The notes beneath the pieces were generated by a model that saw only the letters and a list, made by a program, of their open reading frames with translations, searched no databases and had not been told where the DNA came from. Positions 47,080 through 55,546 of a stretch of 64,000 nucleotides of DNA are shown here, one piece after another (the first letter of the stretch is position 1; every line of letters starts with the position of its first letter). Source of the stretch: a virus. Made by a program: the position numbers and the translations under genes. The DNA is taken from positions 1 to 64,000 of the IMG/VR virus record IMGVR_UViG_3300028840_004184, one strand, 5' to 3'.

Positions 47080-47633
47080 TGTCTAATATATTTTTTATCG
47101 CTGATACTCATTTCGGACACGCTAATATTTCTAAATATTGTAATCGTCCTTTCTCTTCGAAAGAAATGGACGAAATGATGATCGAGCGTTGGAATAATGT
47201 TGTCAAATGTCATGATCTTATATATCATTTGGGCGACTTCGCGTTCTGTTGTAGTCCTGCATATGCCGAAAATGTTTTAAAACATCTTAATGGACAGATA
47301 TATCTTTGTAAAGGATCGCATGATAAAATTGTTCTAAAAAATAAATGTAGAACATATTTTGCGGATATTCAAGAATCATTTTATTTACATATTCACAAGG
47401 GAATATTCTTGGCTCATTGTTGTCATAAGGTTTGGCATAAATCTCATCATGGATCATGGCATCTTTTTGGTCATAGTCATGGTGGGCTTGATAACTATGC
47501 TCACAACGAGGGTAAGTTACTGGATGTGGGAGTAGACAGTAATGATTTTACGCCATGGCATATCGATGAGGTCCGGGCCGTTATGGCTAAGCGTCCCTTA
47601 AATTTTAATGATCTACAAAGGAGAGAAAATTGA
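47079..47633 (+). CDS. Calcineurin-like metallophosphoesterase
   Basis: A 184-residue protein with the five metallophosphoesterase motifs: ADTHFGH (D9, H11), HLGDF, KGSHDK (replacing GNHD), a central LAHCCH and GHSHGG. Small phage enzymes of this type act on phosphomonoesters or phosphodiesters, including nucleic acid ends. Here it is flanked by glycosyltransferases, so dephosphorylation of a sugar phosphate is possible. The Asn to Ser change in the GNHD motif may reduce or alter activity. Confidence 0.82.
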   Translation: MSNIFFIADTHFGHANISKYCNRPFSSKEMDEMMIERWNNVVKCHDLIYHLGDFAFCCSPAYAENVLKHLNGQIYLCKGSHDKIVLKNKCRTYFADIQESFYLHIHKGIFLAHCCHKVWHKSHHGSWHLFGHSHGGLDNYAHNEGKLLDVGVDSNDFTPWHIDEVRAVMAKRPLNFNDLQRREN

Positions 47634-48634
47634 AGATAGGAATCTATACTACTGCACTTGGCTCGCATATTTCTGGTGGTATACTATGTATTGTTGAAAC
47701 ACTGAATGCACTTATCAGGCTTGGACATGAATGTTGCTGTTTTGTGGACGATAAGCCGTATCGATCGGACTGGTTAAAAACTGATTTCCCTGTTTTACCA
47801 TCTGATGAGATCGATAGTTTTGATGGTATACTGGTGTCTCCATATTCGCCAACGGCTGAAAGGGTTGCTTTTGCCAAAAATGCCGATGAGAGGTTCTACT
47901 GGGTGCATACCAATGAATCTTTATTCTGTCATAATGGACCGGAGTGGCAGGACCAGGCACGCAGATCATATCATTTGCCATTGAAGATTTTTTGTACATC
48001 TACATATGTACAGATTTTGATGGAAACTGTTTTTAATAGATATGTTATCGGTGCTTTAGTCCCGCCCGGCATAGACCCACAAACATTTTTCCCTAGCAAT
48101 CCGTTACAAAATAAAGATGTAGTGAACGTAGGTATGCTTCATCGTCCTGATTGGGTCAGGGGGCATGACGTTGCAGTACTTGGTATGCAGTTAGCACAAA
48201 GGACACTCGGTAAACATATGAATTCTGTGGTTATCGGTCCTACGTCAGATCGTCGTCAAATGGCTAACAGGATGCGATCCTTAGATATTTTTATTGACCC
48301 AAGTCGCGTTGCTGGTAGCCCGACTCCTGTTAAGGAGGCCATGGCGTGTGGGGCAATACCCATTTGTACAAAATATGGAACGACCGACTTTGTTCTTGAT
48401 GGTTACAATGGTCGTATCATCCCCCCTGACAATATAATGTCTTTGTCTAATCAGATAGTTAGTATTGCAAATCTTTCTTATGAAAAGCGTTGTGATATAG
48501 CCTCTCAGGCTGCTGAATATGTTAAACAGTTTTCGTGGGATCATATAGCTATGCGTTTTGAATCAGCCCTTGGAGAGGGCATTAATCGTGGCGACGAGTT
48601 ACTTAAGACAAGAAATTGGAATGAACCCAAATGA
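47630..48634 (+). CDS. Family 4 (GT-B) glycosyltransferase
   Basis: A 334-residue protein from a TTG in a TTGA overlap, supported by AAGGAG at 47618-47623. IGIYTTALGSHISGGI is the glycine-rich N-terminal loop; DIFIDPSRVAGSPTPVKEAMACGAIPI is the donor-binding region typical of GT4. FYWVHTNESLF lies in the acceptor half. It ends in an ATGA overlap with the next gene. Confidence 0.85.
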   Translation: MKIGIYTTALGSHISGGILCIVETLNALIRLGHECCCFVDDKPYRSDWLKTDFPVLPSDEIDSFDGILVSPYSPTAERVAFAKNADERFYWVHTNESLFCHNGPEWQDQARRSYHLPLKIFCTSTYVQILMETVFNRYVIGALVPPGIDPQTFFPSNPLQNKDVVNVGMLHRPDWVRGHDVAVLGMQLAQRTLGKHMNSVVIGPTSDRRQMANRMRSLDIFIDPSRVAGSPTPVKEAMACGAIPICTKYGTTDFVLDGYNGRIIPPDNIMSLSNQIVSIANLSYEKRCDIASQAAEYVKQFSWDHIAMRFESALGEGINRGDELLKTRNWNEPK

Positions 48635-48987
48635 AACATATAAATATGTATATCAAATGTTGTAACGAGTGTCCTTTTTTAAAAATGGATGATTACGCTA
48701 GACCTGGATATATATGGTGGTGTGAATGCAAGGGAGCACCACAGGGTGATAGGGGGCATGTTTTAGATATGCACGAACGAGGAAAAGATATACCCGTGTG
48801 GTGTCCACTACCAGATGCACACGCACTGGAGTTGCCTATGTTGGCCGCATGTATTAAGCCGGTAGAAAACAAGTGCCCAAAATGTAGAACCGTGGGTGAA
48901 GTTGGAATGATAAAATGCGATAACAATGGCGTGCATCAAAATTATCAATGTCCAAAATGTGGCTGCGGGTGGAGTGACAGAATTTGA
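48631..48987 (+). CDS. Cys-rich zinc-ribbon protein
   Basis: A 118-residue protein with twelve or more Cys residues. The N-terminal half has CCNEC and WWCEC; the C-terminal half (CPKC, then CPKCGCGW) looks like a zinc ribbon of the transcription-factor type. It overlaps both neighbours. DNA or RNA binding, or a structural metal-binding role, is possible; function unknown. Confidence 0.65.
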   Translation: MKHINMYIKCCNECPFLKMDDYARPGYIWWCECKGAPQGDRGHVLDMHERGKDIPVWCPLPDAHALELPMLAACIKPVENKCPKCRTVGEVGMIKCDNNGVHQNYQCPKCGCGWSDRI

Positions 48988-49883
48988 AGATACTAGTATC
49001 GTATAGAGGCATACCACAATCTCCTGGTTGGGCTACGGGAGATCTCGTATTTAATGCTTTTAAGAGCATGGGGTATGAGGTGTACACCTACGGATATTAT
49101 TATCAGAACCCCAAGAATAGACTGCCTAATAATCTAACTATAGAACAGGCGAAACGCGAAACTTGGGACCTTGTTCTTTATATGGAATGTAATGACCCAG
49201 ACCCACAATATGTGGAGCTTAAACATTTAAATTCTAAGAAGTTTGTATACTGGGATTTTGACGCTTCGTATCATCTTGATCATACTCTTGGTTTCGTAAA
49301 CTATATGAGGTTTGATCATATATTTTGTGCTAATATTTTACTTAAGGAGTATTTTAAAAGATATGCACCTACTACCATATTACCATACGCTTTTTGTAAA
49401 GACAAACACTGTATAGTAACACAACCGGATAGAACAATGAGATTTGCTATGGTCGGTAGTAACTGGGGCGAGCGACAAAAGATTTATGAAGCTTTGATTA
49501 AGGAGCGAATTCCTGTTGATTTAGTAGTAAATAAATTTCGCGAAGAATACATAGAGGCATTGGCGTCTACGCATGTATGCATAAATCATAATGTTAAGAG
49601 TGGAAGAGGACTATTAGTGATGCGTATTTTTGAAGCCTTAGGAGCGAAGACGTGTCTGTTGACTAATGATGCCGATGGAATTCAACATTTTTTGACACCG
49701 GACCAGGATTGCATAGTGTATAAAGATATTCCGCACCTTATTGAAATTTGTCGTGGTTTGAACGCACCAAAGGGTATGATACTTGCTGACCAGATAGCCG
49801 AGATCGGACATAAAACTGGTATAGATAGGCATACGTATCATCATAGATGCCAGAAAATATTAAGAGTTTTAAACTTGGAGTAA
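48984..49883 (+). CDS. CgeB-like (GT-B) glycosyltransferase
   Basis: A 299-residue protein from a TTG in a TTGA overlap. KILVSYRGIPQSPGWATGD, then KFVYWDFDASYH, FAMVGSNWGERQKIYEAL and SGRGLLVMRIFEALGAKTCLL match the Glyco_trans_1_2/CgeB group, in which a Gly-rich loop and R-x-F-E-x-x-A bind the sugar nucleotide. The protein encoded at 51234 belongs to the same group. Confidence 0.78.
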   Translation: MKILVSYRGIPQSPGWATGDLVFNAFKSMGYEVYTYGYYYQNPKNRLPNNLTIEQAKRETWDLVLYMECNDPDPQYVELKHLNSKKFVYWDFDASYHLDHTLGFVNYMRFDHIFCANILLKEYFKRYAPTTILPYAFCKDKHCIVTQPDRTMRFAMVGSNWGERQKIYEALIKERIPVDLVVNKFREEYIEALASTHVCINHNVKSGRGLLVMRIFEALGAKTCLLTNDADGIQHFLTPDQDCIVYKDIPHLIEICRGLNAPKGMILADQIAEIGHKTGIDRHTYHHRCQKILRVLNLE

Positions 49884-49888
49884 TAGTA

Positions 49889-50575
49889 GTGAGAGATTTG
49901 ACCTTATTAATTTGTAACCATAATCACGGCCACTTCCTAAAACGCATGCTGCGGGACGTTTTTAATCAAACCCTTAACCCAGATCGCTGGAAGTTAATAA
50001 TCATCCATGATGAATGCTCTGATGGCTCAGAGGAGATTTTTGACGAGGTATGGACAGAACTTTGTTCAGCCTCAGGACGCCCGGTAGATTGGCTGCCGTG
50101 TTTTTCTTTTGTTAAGGAGAAGAAGAAGGGTTTGGCTAATTGTAAGAACTTTGGTCTTAGTCGTTGTGATACCAAGTATGTAGCTTACCTGGATGTAGAT
50201 GATGGCATGCTCCCAGAAAGACTTGCTACGCAGCTTGGTTTTTTAGAGAATAACCCAGAAATAGATGCGGTTTTTACACAAGCCTGGGATCTTAACGACA
50301 AGGGACAGCTTCTTGTAAATTGTTTTGGTATAAATACTTATATAACGCATAACGATATAGCTGCTGCTTTACATCATGAAAACGTGTTGATGCACGGTTC
50401 TGCTATGATAAAAATGGATGCTATCAAGATTGTTGGTGGTTATGATGAGTCAGGCAGGCTTAAAGGACGAGAAGACTGGGGTTTGTGGCTAAAAATGCTT
50501 CGGGCTGGCTATAAGTTTTACAAGATTAATGAGAGGTTATGTATATATAGCTTGGGTACTTCGGTGGAGAGATAA
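49889..50575 (+). CDS. Family 2 (GT-A) glycosyltransferase
   Basis: A 228-residue protein. The frame is open from 49847 inside the previous gene, but GGAG at 49877-49880 fits the GTG at 49889. LTLLICNHNHGHFLKRML, WKLIIIHDECSDGSEE, GLANCKNFGL, YVAYLDVDDGM (DxD) and GREDWGLWLKML form a complete GT2 pattern. Confidence 0.85.
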   Translation: MRDLTLLICNHNHGHFLKRMLRDVFNQTLNPDRWKLIIIHDECSDGSEEIFDEVWTELCSASGRPVDWLPCFSFVKEKKKGLANCKNFGLSRCDTKYVAYLDVDDGMLPERLATQLGFLENNPEIDAVFTQAWDLNDKGQLLVNCFGINTYITHNDIAAALHHENVLMHGSAMIKMDAIKIVGGYDESGRLKGREDWGLWLKMLRAGYKFYKINERLCIYSLGTSVER

Positions 50576-50579
50576 CGCG

Positions 50580-51032
50580 ATGCGTGCAATATGTTCATGG
50601 TTGTTGAATATAAGAGCAAAAATCGGTGACGGTGTACGTAAATTAGGACTACTGATTATACCTAGAAGATATAGATTTTTGTATGTTACGAAGGGCATTA
50701 AAGCATTGAAATGTCTGGATGTTGATCAGGAATTTTATAGCCCCGGTGCTCCTTATACATGGGTGTCATTTGGGCAGTGTCCATATACTAAGGAGTGTAC
50801 AAGCAACCAGTGTTTTTTCAAAAGAAGAGATTGTTGTGGATACCAACCGTGGGCTACTGCATATAAAAATCAGGATGTTGTAGATAATGAAAAAAGAATG
50901 ACGGATAGATATGGTAAAGTCGTATTTCCTGAATTTGATATGGGGGTAGGTACAAATTGTATACGTATCGTTTGTAAAAGTGCTAAGGGTTATAGAGACA
51001 TAGACTATAGGGGTAGAGAGGTAACGCGATGA
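50580..51032 (+). CDS. Hypothetical Cys-rich protein, 150 residues
   Basis: The ATG at 50580 follows GGAG by about nine bases; an upstream in-frame ATG at 50529 lies inside the glycosyltransferase gene. The N-terminus is basic and amphipathic, and the centre has a cluster of Cys (CPYTKEC, CFFKRRDCCG) that may bind metal. No family is recognised. Confidence 0.6.
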   Translation: MRAICSWLLNIRAKIGDGVRKLGLLIIPRRYRFLYVTKGIKALKCLDVDQEFYSPGAPYTWVSFGQCPYTKECTSNQCFFKRRDCCGYQPWATAYKNQDVVDNEKRMTDRYGKVVFPEFDMGVGTNCIRIVCKSAKGYRDIDYRGREVTR

Positions 51033-51247
51033 TTTTTCTTAAGTCGTTTAATAATTCTGTTGGACCAGCTTGTCAGTTGATGCCTAACGTTTCTCCTCCA
51101 CCGGTATGGATTGATTATGCACAAGAACAAAAGATGAGTGAAATTTCTGATAGCTTTAAGCAGATATCAGCCAAGATAGATAAGCTTTCGAGTTTATTAG
51201 AGCAACTTACAAAAACTTTGGATGGATTAATTAATGAACGAACATAG
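51029..51247 (+). CDS. Small coiled-coil protein, 72 residues
   Basis: Starts in an ATGA overlap. The second half shows a heptad pattern (SFKQISAKIDKLSSLLEQL) suggesting a short coiled coil. It overlaps the next glycosyltransferase start by fourteen bases. Function unknown; it could help assemble neighbouring proteins. Confidence 0.55.
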   Translation: MIFLKSFNNSVGPACQLMPNVSPPPVWIDYAQEQKMSEISDSFKQISAKIDKLSSLLEQLTKTLDGLINERT

Positions 51248-52244
51248 AATTCTTTATTGCAGTCTTAAGTATGATTATGCTGAGCCTGATCGTGGACTGT
51301 CTTATGAGGCTCTTAATCTTGAACATGGTATGCGTGAGTGTGCCGAGAACGGACTGTTCGATCTTGAGGTTTTTCATATTGATGATGAGCATATTAAGCT
51401 TGGACAAGAACAGGCGGACGTTAAGCTTATTGATGTGATTAGAAGATATAAGCCAACCATTTTATTTCATACGTCGTTTGATGATAACTGGGATATTGAT
51501 CCTGAGACGTTATTGTGGTGTAAAGAAGAAGGTATTAAAACAGTTCTTTGGAATTGTGATGCGTCTTGGAGGTTCAAAGATTTTATTCTTCCACGAAAGA
51601 GTAGGTATACTCATTTTATTACAACACATAATGTTACTATCCCTTGGTTTAAACAAGAGGGAATGAAGGTTATCAAGAGCCAATGGGGCGGATCTTCTTT
51701 GTATACTAGGTACATGAATAAGTCAGCGGGTGGCGTTAAGTTATACGATGTTTCTTTTGTAGGACAAAAGCATGGCATTAGGCCACAATTGGTTCATGCA
51801 TTAAATAATGCGGGAATTAAGGTGCATTTGTTTGGAAATTATTGGGACGGGCACCCCGATGATCATGGCTTTATTTCTTTTGACGATATGATTAATGTAT
51901 TTAATCAAACAAAGATAAATCTAAATTTTTCTAATCCGTTTCAAGTAAATACAGTGCCACAGATCAAGGGTAGACATTTCGAGATACCGCAGTGTGGCGG
52001 CTTCCAACTATCTACTATTGCTGATGATATAGAGTCTTACTTTGTTTCGGATAAGGAAATTGTTCTTGTTGATAGTGTACCTAAGCTGATTAATAGTATC
52101 CGACATTATCTTGGTCATGATGATGAAAGAGAAGCTGTCGCAGAGGCTGGTTTTCAACGTATGATGAAGGAACATCAATGGGAACATCGGTTTGAGCATA
52201 TTTTAAAGGAGATTGACAAAAATGAAAACGGAACTAGAAGCTAG
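51234..52244 (+). CDS. CgeB-like (GT-B) glycosyltransferase
   Basis: A 336-residue protein. ILYCSLKYDYAEPDRGLSYE, TVLWNCDASWRF, DVSFVGQKHGIRPQLVHAL and IKGRHFEIPQCGGFQLS correspond to the Glyco_trans_1_2/CgeB fold, with G-R-x-F-E/C-G-G in the donor site. It is the eleventh glycosyltransferase in the island. Confidence 0.8.
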   Translation: MNEHRILYCSLKYDYAEPDRGLSYEALNLEHGMRECAENGLFDLEVFHIDDEHIKLGQEQADVKLIDVIRRYKPTILFHTSFDDNWDIDPETLLWCKEEGIKTVLWNCDASWRFKDFILPRKSRYTHFITTHNVTIPWFKQEGMKVIKSQWGGSSLYTRYMNKSAGGVKLYDVSFVGQKHGIRPQLVHALNNAGIKVHLFGNYWDGHPDDHGFISFDDMINVFNQTKINLNFSNPFQVNTVPQIKGRHFEIPQCGGFQLSTIADDIESYFVSDKEIVLVDSVPKLINSIRHYLGHDDEREAVAEAGFQRMMKEHQWEHRFEHILKEIDKNENGTRS

Positions 52245-52476
52245 GTTAGATCCCAATGAGTGTGGGGTAATTTTAAGTTTTTTGCAAAACGCGGACTTTA
52301 ATATTAAGGGTCAGTACATACCCATTGTCTCTAGTGCGATGCACAAGATGCAGGCAGTGTTGGTTGAGGCTGGGAAGCTTCAAGGAGATGCTTCTTCGCC
52401 TCAAAAGGAGCCCGTTGTACGGGCGTCTGGCATTAATAAAGCAGAGGATGGTAAAGATGGTGCTCCGTTTGGATAA
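52222..52476 (+). CDS. Hypothetical small protein ending in PFG
   Basis: An 84-residue protein. AAGGAG at 52206-52211 lies ten bases before the ATG at 52222; a TTG at 52213 is too close to the site. The N-terminal half is helical and the C-terminal half is polar. It ends KDGAPFG, similar to the QPSGPFG end of the phage SSB. No family is recognised. Confidence 0.6.
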   Translation: MKTELEARLDPNECGVILSFLQNADFNIKGQYIPIVSSAMHKMQAVLVEAGKLQGDASSPQKEPVVRASGINKAEDGKDGAPFG

Positions 52477-52489
52477 TAAGGAGGCATGA

Positions 52490-53458
52490 ATGAATTTACT
52501 TATCACTGGAGCTAATGGTTTCGTGGGTAAACACTTGGTCAAACTTCTCGCAAAGAAGAGGCCAGATATTAAGCTTTTTACACCATCACACGATACGTTC
52601 GATTTGCTCGATTCGTGTCATTTGTATGGATATTTAGACACATTTAAGATTGACCATATCGTACATTTGGCCGCCCGAGTTGGTGGTATCGGTGCTAATC
52701 AGAGTAAACCCGCGACTTTTCTCTATGATAATCTTTTGATGGGTATGAATATCGTACACGCAGCTAATAGCACCCCAGGTGTTAAGAAGCTTATTAACAT
52801 AGGGACAATTTGTAGTTATCCAAAACATACAGAGGTGCCATTTAAAGAAGAGAATATTTGGGATGGCTACCCCGAAGAAACAAATGCTCCTTATGGTATA
52901 GCTAAGCGTGCTGTGATGGCATATGCCATAGCATCTAATTTTCAGTACGGTACTAATGTAGTTAATTTGATGGCTGTTAATATGGCTGGTGAATATGATA
53001 ATTTTCATCCTCTCACATCACATGTTATACCAGCTATAATTTTGAAGATCGATAAGGCAATGGATGATGGTGATTCCGATATCAAATTATGGGGTACCGG
53101 TCAGGCAACCCGTGAATTTTTGTATGCTGGTGATTGTGCTCGTGCAATACTAATGTCTTTGGAGACTCATGTGGGGCCTGATCCGGTGAATATTGGTACA
53201 GGCAAAGAGATTACTATTCGCGTTCTCGCAAACGCTATTAAAAGTTTTATGAAGTACCAGGGGAATATTATGTTTACCTCTCAGGTATCTGATGGTCAAC
53301 CAAGACGTTGTTTAGATGTTTCTAGAGCTAAAAAGATATTTGGTTTTAAGCCCGAGGTAGATTTGTCAGAAATGATTCGGCGAGAAGTTCAATATTATTA
53401 TAGTCTTAAAGAACAGAATCCCGAATTAATAGATTCGTATAGAGCAATGATTAGCTAA
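52490..53458 (+). CDS. fcl: GDP-L-fucose synthase
   Basis: A 322-residue short-chain dehydrogenase. ITGANGFVGKHL is the NAD(P)-binding loop, VHLAARVGGIGAN is the signature after strand 4, and NAPYGIAKRA carries the catalytic Tyr135 and Lys139. LWGTGQATREFLYAGDCA is a hallmark of GDP-L-fucose synthase. The enzyme epimerises and reduces GDP-4-keto-6-deoxymannose to GDP-L-fucose. The dehydratase that makes its substrate is encoded ten bases downstream. Confidence 0.9.
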   Translation: MNLLITGANGFVGKHLVKLLAKKRPDIKLFTPSHDTFDLLDSCHLYGYLDTFKIDHIVHLAARVGGIGANQSKPATFLYDNLLMGMNIVHAANSTPGVKKLINIGTICSYPKHTEVPFKEENIWDGYPEETNAPYGIAKRAVMAYAIASNFQYGTNVVNLMAVNMAGEYDNFHPLTSHVIPAIILKIDKAMDDGDSDIKLWGTGQATREFLYAGDCARAILMSLETHVGPDPVNIGTGKEITIRVLANAIKSFMKYQGNIMFTSQVSDGQPRRCLDVSRAKKIFGFKPEVDLSEMIRREVQYYYSLKEQNPELIDSYRAMIS

Positions 53459-53467
53459 GGAGGATAA

Positions 53468-55546
53468 ATGAAGACTGCTGTTATAACAGGTATAACTGGT
53501 CAAGATGGTTTTTATTTGGCGTCTTTGCTGTTAAGTAAAGGATATGTGGTTGTTGGTATAAAAAGGCGTACTTCTACCCCTCATGATCAAAGGCTAAGGA
53601 TGTTGAAGCACCAGAATCTTTTTTTGGTTAGTGGTGATGTAACTGATTCGGCTTCAATACAACGTATAGTGACTAAGTACCAACCAGATGAGTTTTATCA
53701 TTTGGCGGCAATGTCTCACGTTGGTTTTTCGTCAGAAGCACCTCAGATTACTCAGGATATTAATTGTGCTGGTACAGTGAATACTCTTGAAGCTATTAAG
53801 GATTTAAAGCCAGATTGTAGGTATTATTTCGCGGCGAGTTCTGAGATGTTTGGTAACCAGCTTGAAGAATCTAGTCTTGTCGCTCGTGCTCCGTCTACTA
53901 TCAGGTTGAATGAATTGTCCAAAATGGAGCCTCGCTCGCCTTATGGTGCATCAAAGATTTTTGGTTTTGGTATGACGAAACACTATAGGGAAGCTTATGG
54001 GTTATTTGCGTGCAACGGCATACTTTTCAACCATGAGTCAGCGTTGCGTGGTGAAAATTTTGTTACTCGTAAAATAACAAAATCTATAGCAGATATTGTT
54101 GCTGGTCGTAGTGACAAAATAACGCTTGGTAACATAGATGCTAAGAGAGACTGGGGTTTCGCGGGTGATTATTGTATCAATTTAGACGTGCCCATTCTTA
54201 CAATAAATGGCTGGAAGTATTATGACGAAATAAGTATTGGTGACATTATTGTCAATTTTGATACTAAAATGAATAGATTGTCTCGTGACAGGGTGTTGAA
54301 CAAAGTTGTTAAGAGTAGTAGCGGCGACAAGATTTTGTTTACTGGGCGGGGGCTACACTTAAATGTTACTTTGGACCATAGGATGTATTATCAGCGTAAG
54401 TCTACTAAATCTAAAGGGGGTTGGTCTGACTGGAAGGTTATGATGGCACAAGAGTTATATGATGTACTTAATGATAAATCATTAAGGACTAAGTATGATT
54501 ATAGATTGCCGCATTTTCAGGATTATTATGTTGGCGATAGTGGTAATTGTTCTATGTTTACTGATGATGAATTATATTTAATTGGTGCATTGTTGGCAGA
54601 AGGCAGTTTAGATAGTCGTTTTTTTAATGGACGTAAAGTAAGTATATCTCAGTCTTTTGTTGCTAATGAAAGTATTTTAGATAAGATTATTGATATTGTT
54701 GATCGACTTGGCTTGATATATAGAAAGAGAGTCAGAAACGATGGTGTATATGAATTAATCTTTGATGCTCAGAGTAGTGACATTATTTTGTCTCGTTATT
54801 TTGATGAAGATAATGTTCATATTATGCCCAGATCTCTGTATGATGTCGATAGTAGACAGGCTGCTATTATTTTTGGTGCGTTGATGGATTGTGATGGATC
54901 TTGGGGCAGCATGTCGTTTTCATCCAAGAGGTCTTTATTGGCTGTTGATTTTCAAACTATTGCACATTTGGCTGGATATAGAACAACGGCAGTAAAACAA
55001 TTAGAGAATGGAATGTTTCGTGTTGGTGTTATTGCTAAACGTAAGAAATATTCCTATATTCAGGATGTTGAAAAATATAATGATAGTCATGGTAAAGTAT
55101 GGTGTGTCACTACTAGTAATCAAACAATTGTGACTCGCGATCATGGCTGTGTAAATATTTCTGGTAACTGTCGTGCTATGCATATGATGCTTAATCATCA
55201 TGAACCTGATGATTTTGTGATAGCCACTGGCGAATGTTATTCGGTAAAAGATTTTTTAGTTAAGGCGTTTGGATGTGCGGGTTTTGATGAATCGCCCCAA
55301 GAGTTGATTGATAAGTATGTTGTTTTCGATGAGAGATTTCTTCGACCATCTGATATTCATATACTGAAAGGTGATTCTACTAAAGCTAGAAAAATATTAG
55401 GCTGGAAGCCAAAAATGACATTTAATCAATTGGTTTTATCAATGGTTCAGTATGATCAAGAACAAGGCGTCGAAGGTAGGAGCGGTCGTCATTTTGTTTT
55501 TGATGCATTGGGATCTAAGAGTTTCGTAGAGGAAGGTATAAAATGA
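53468..55546 (+). CDS. gmd: GDP-mannose 4,6-dehydratase interrupted by an intein
   Basis: A 692-residue precursor. Residues 1-235 and 568-692 join into a 360-residue dehydratase: GITGQDG (8-14) binds cofactor, YHLAAMSHVGFS follows strand 4, SSEMFG and SPYGASK (Tyr159, Lys163) form the catalytic site, and VIATGECYSVKDF and LGWKPK close the fold. Between DWGFAGDY and CRAMHMML, where Gmd proteins run on without a break, lies a 332-residue intein. The mature enzyme converts GDP-mannose to GDP-4-keto-6-deoxymannose for the fucose synthase encoded upstream. Function requires splicing. AAGGAGG precedes the ATG. Confidence 0.92.
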   Translation: MKTAVITGITGQDGFYLASLLLSKGYVVVGIKRRTSTPHDQRLRMLKHQNLFLVSGDVTDSASIQRIVTKYQPDEFYHLAAMSHVGFSSEAPQITQDINCAGTVNTLEAIKDLKPDCRYYFAASSEMFGNQLEESSLVARAPSTIRLNELSKMEPRSPYGASKIFGFGMTKHYREAYGLFACNGILFNHESALRGENFVTRKITKSIADIVAGRSDKITLGNIDAKRDWGFAGDYCINLDVPILTINGWKYYDEISIGDIIVNFDTKMNRLSRDRVLNKVVKSSSGDKILFTGRGLHLNVTLDHRMYYQRKSTKSKGGWSDWKVMMAQELYDVLNDKSLRTKYDYRLPHFQDYYVGDSGNCSMFTDDELYLIGALLAEGSLDSRFFNGRKVSISQSFVANESILDKIIDIVDRLGLIYRKRVRNDGVYELIFDAQSSDIILSRYFDEDNVHIMPRSLYDVDSRQAAIIFGALMDCDGSWGSMSFSSKRSLLAVDFQTIAHLAGYRTTAVKQLENGMFRVGVIAKRKKYSYIQDVEKYNDSHGKVWCVTTSNQTIVTRDHGCVNISGNCRAMHMMLNHHEPDDFVIATGECYSVKDFLVKAFGCAGFDESPQELIDKYVVFDERFLRPSDIHILKGDSTKARKILGWKPKMTFNQLVLSMVQYDQEQGVEGRSGRHFVFDALGSKSFVEEGIK
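54173..55168 (+). mobile_element. Intein with LAGLIDADG homing endonuclease, inserted in gmd
   Basis: Residues 236-567 of the precursor. Block A starts at Cys236 (CINLDVPILTINGWK); block B has T-L-D-H with His304. Two LAGLIDADG-type motifs are YLIGALLAEGS (Glu378) and FGALMDCDGSW (Asp476), both keeping the acidic residue needed for cleavage. Block F is VWCVTTSNQTIVTRDHG and block G is CVNISGN, ending in Asn567, with Cys568 as the first C-extein residue. The penultimate residue is Gly instead of the usual His, a known but less common variant. The element looks complete and may home into intein-less gmd genes. Confidence 0.92.
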
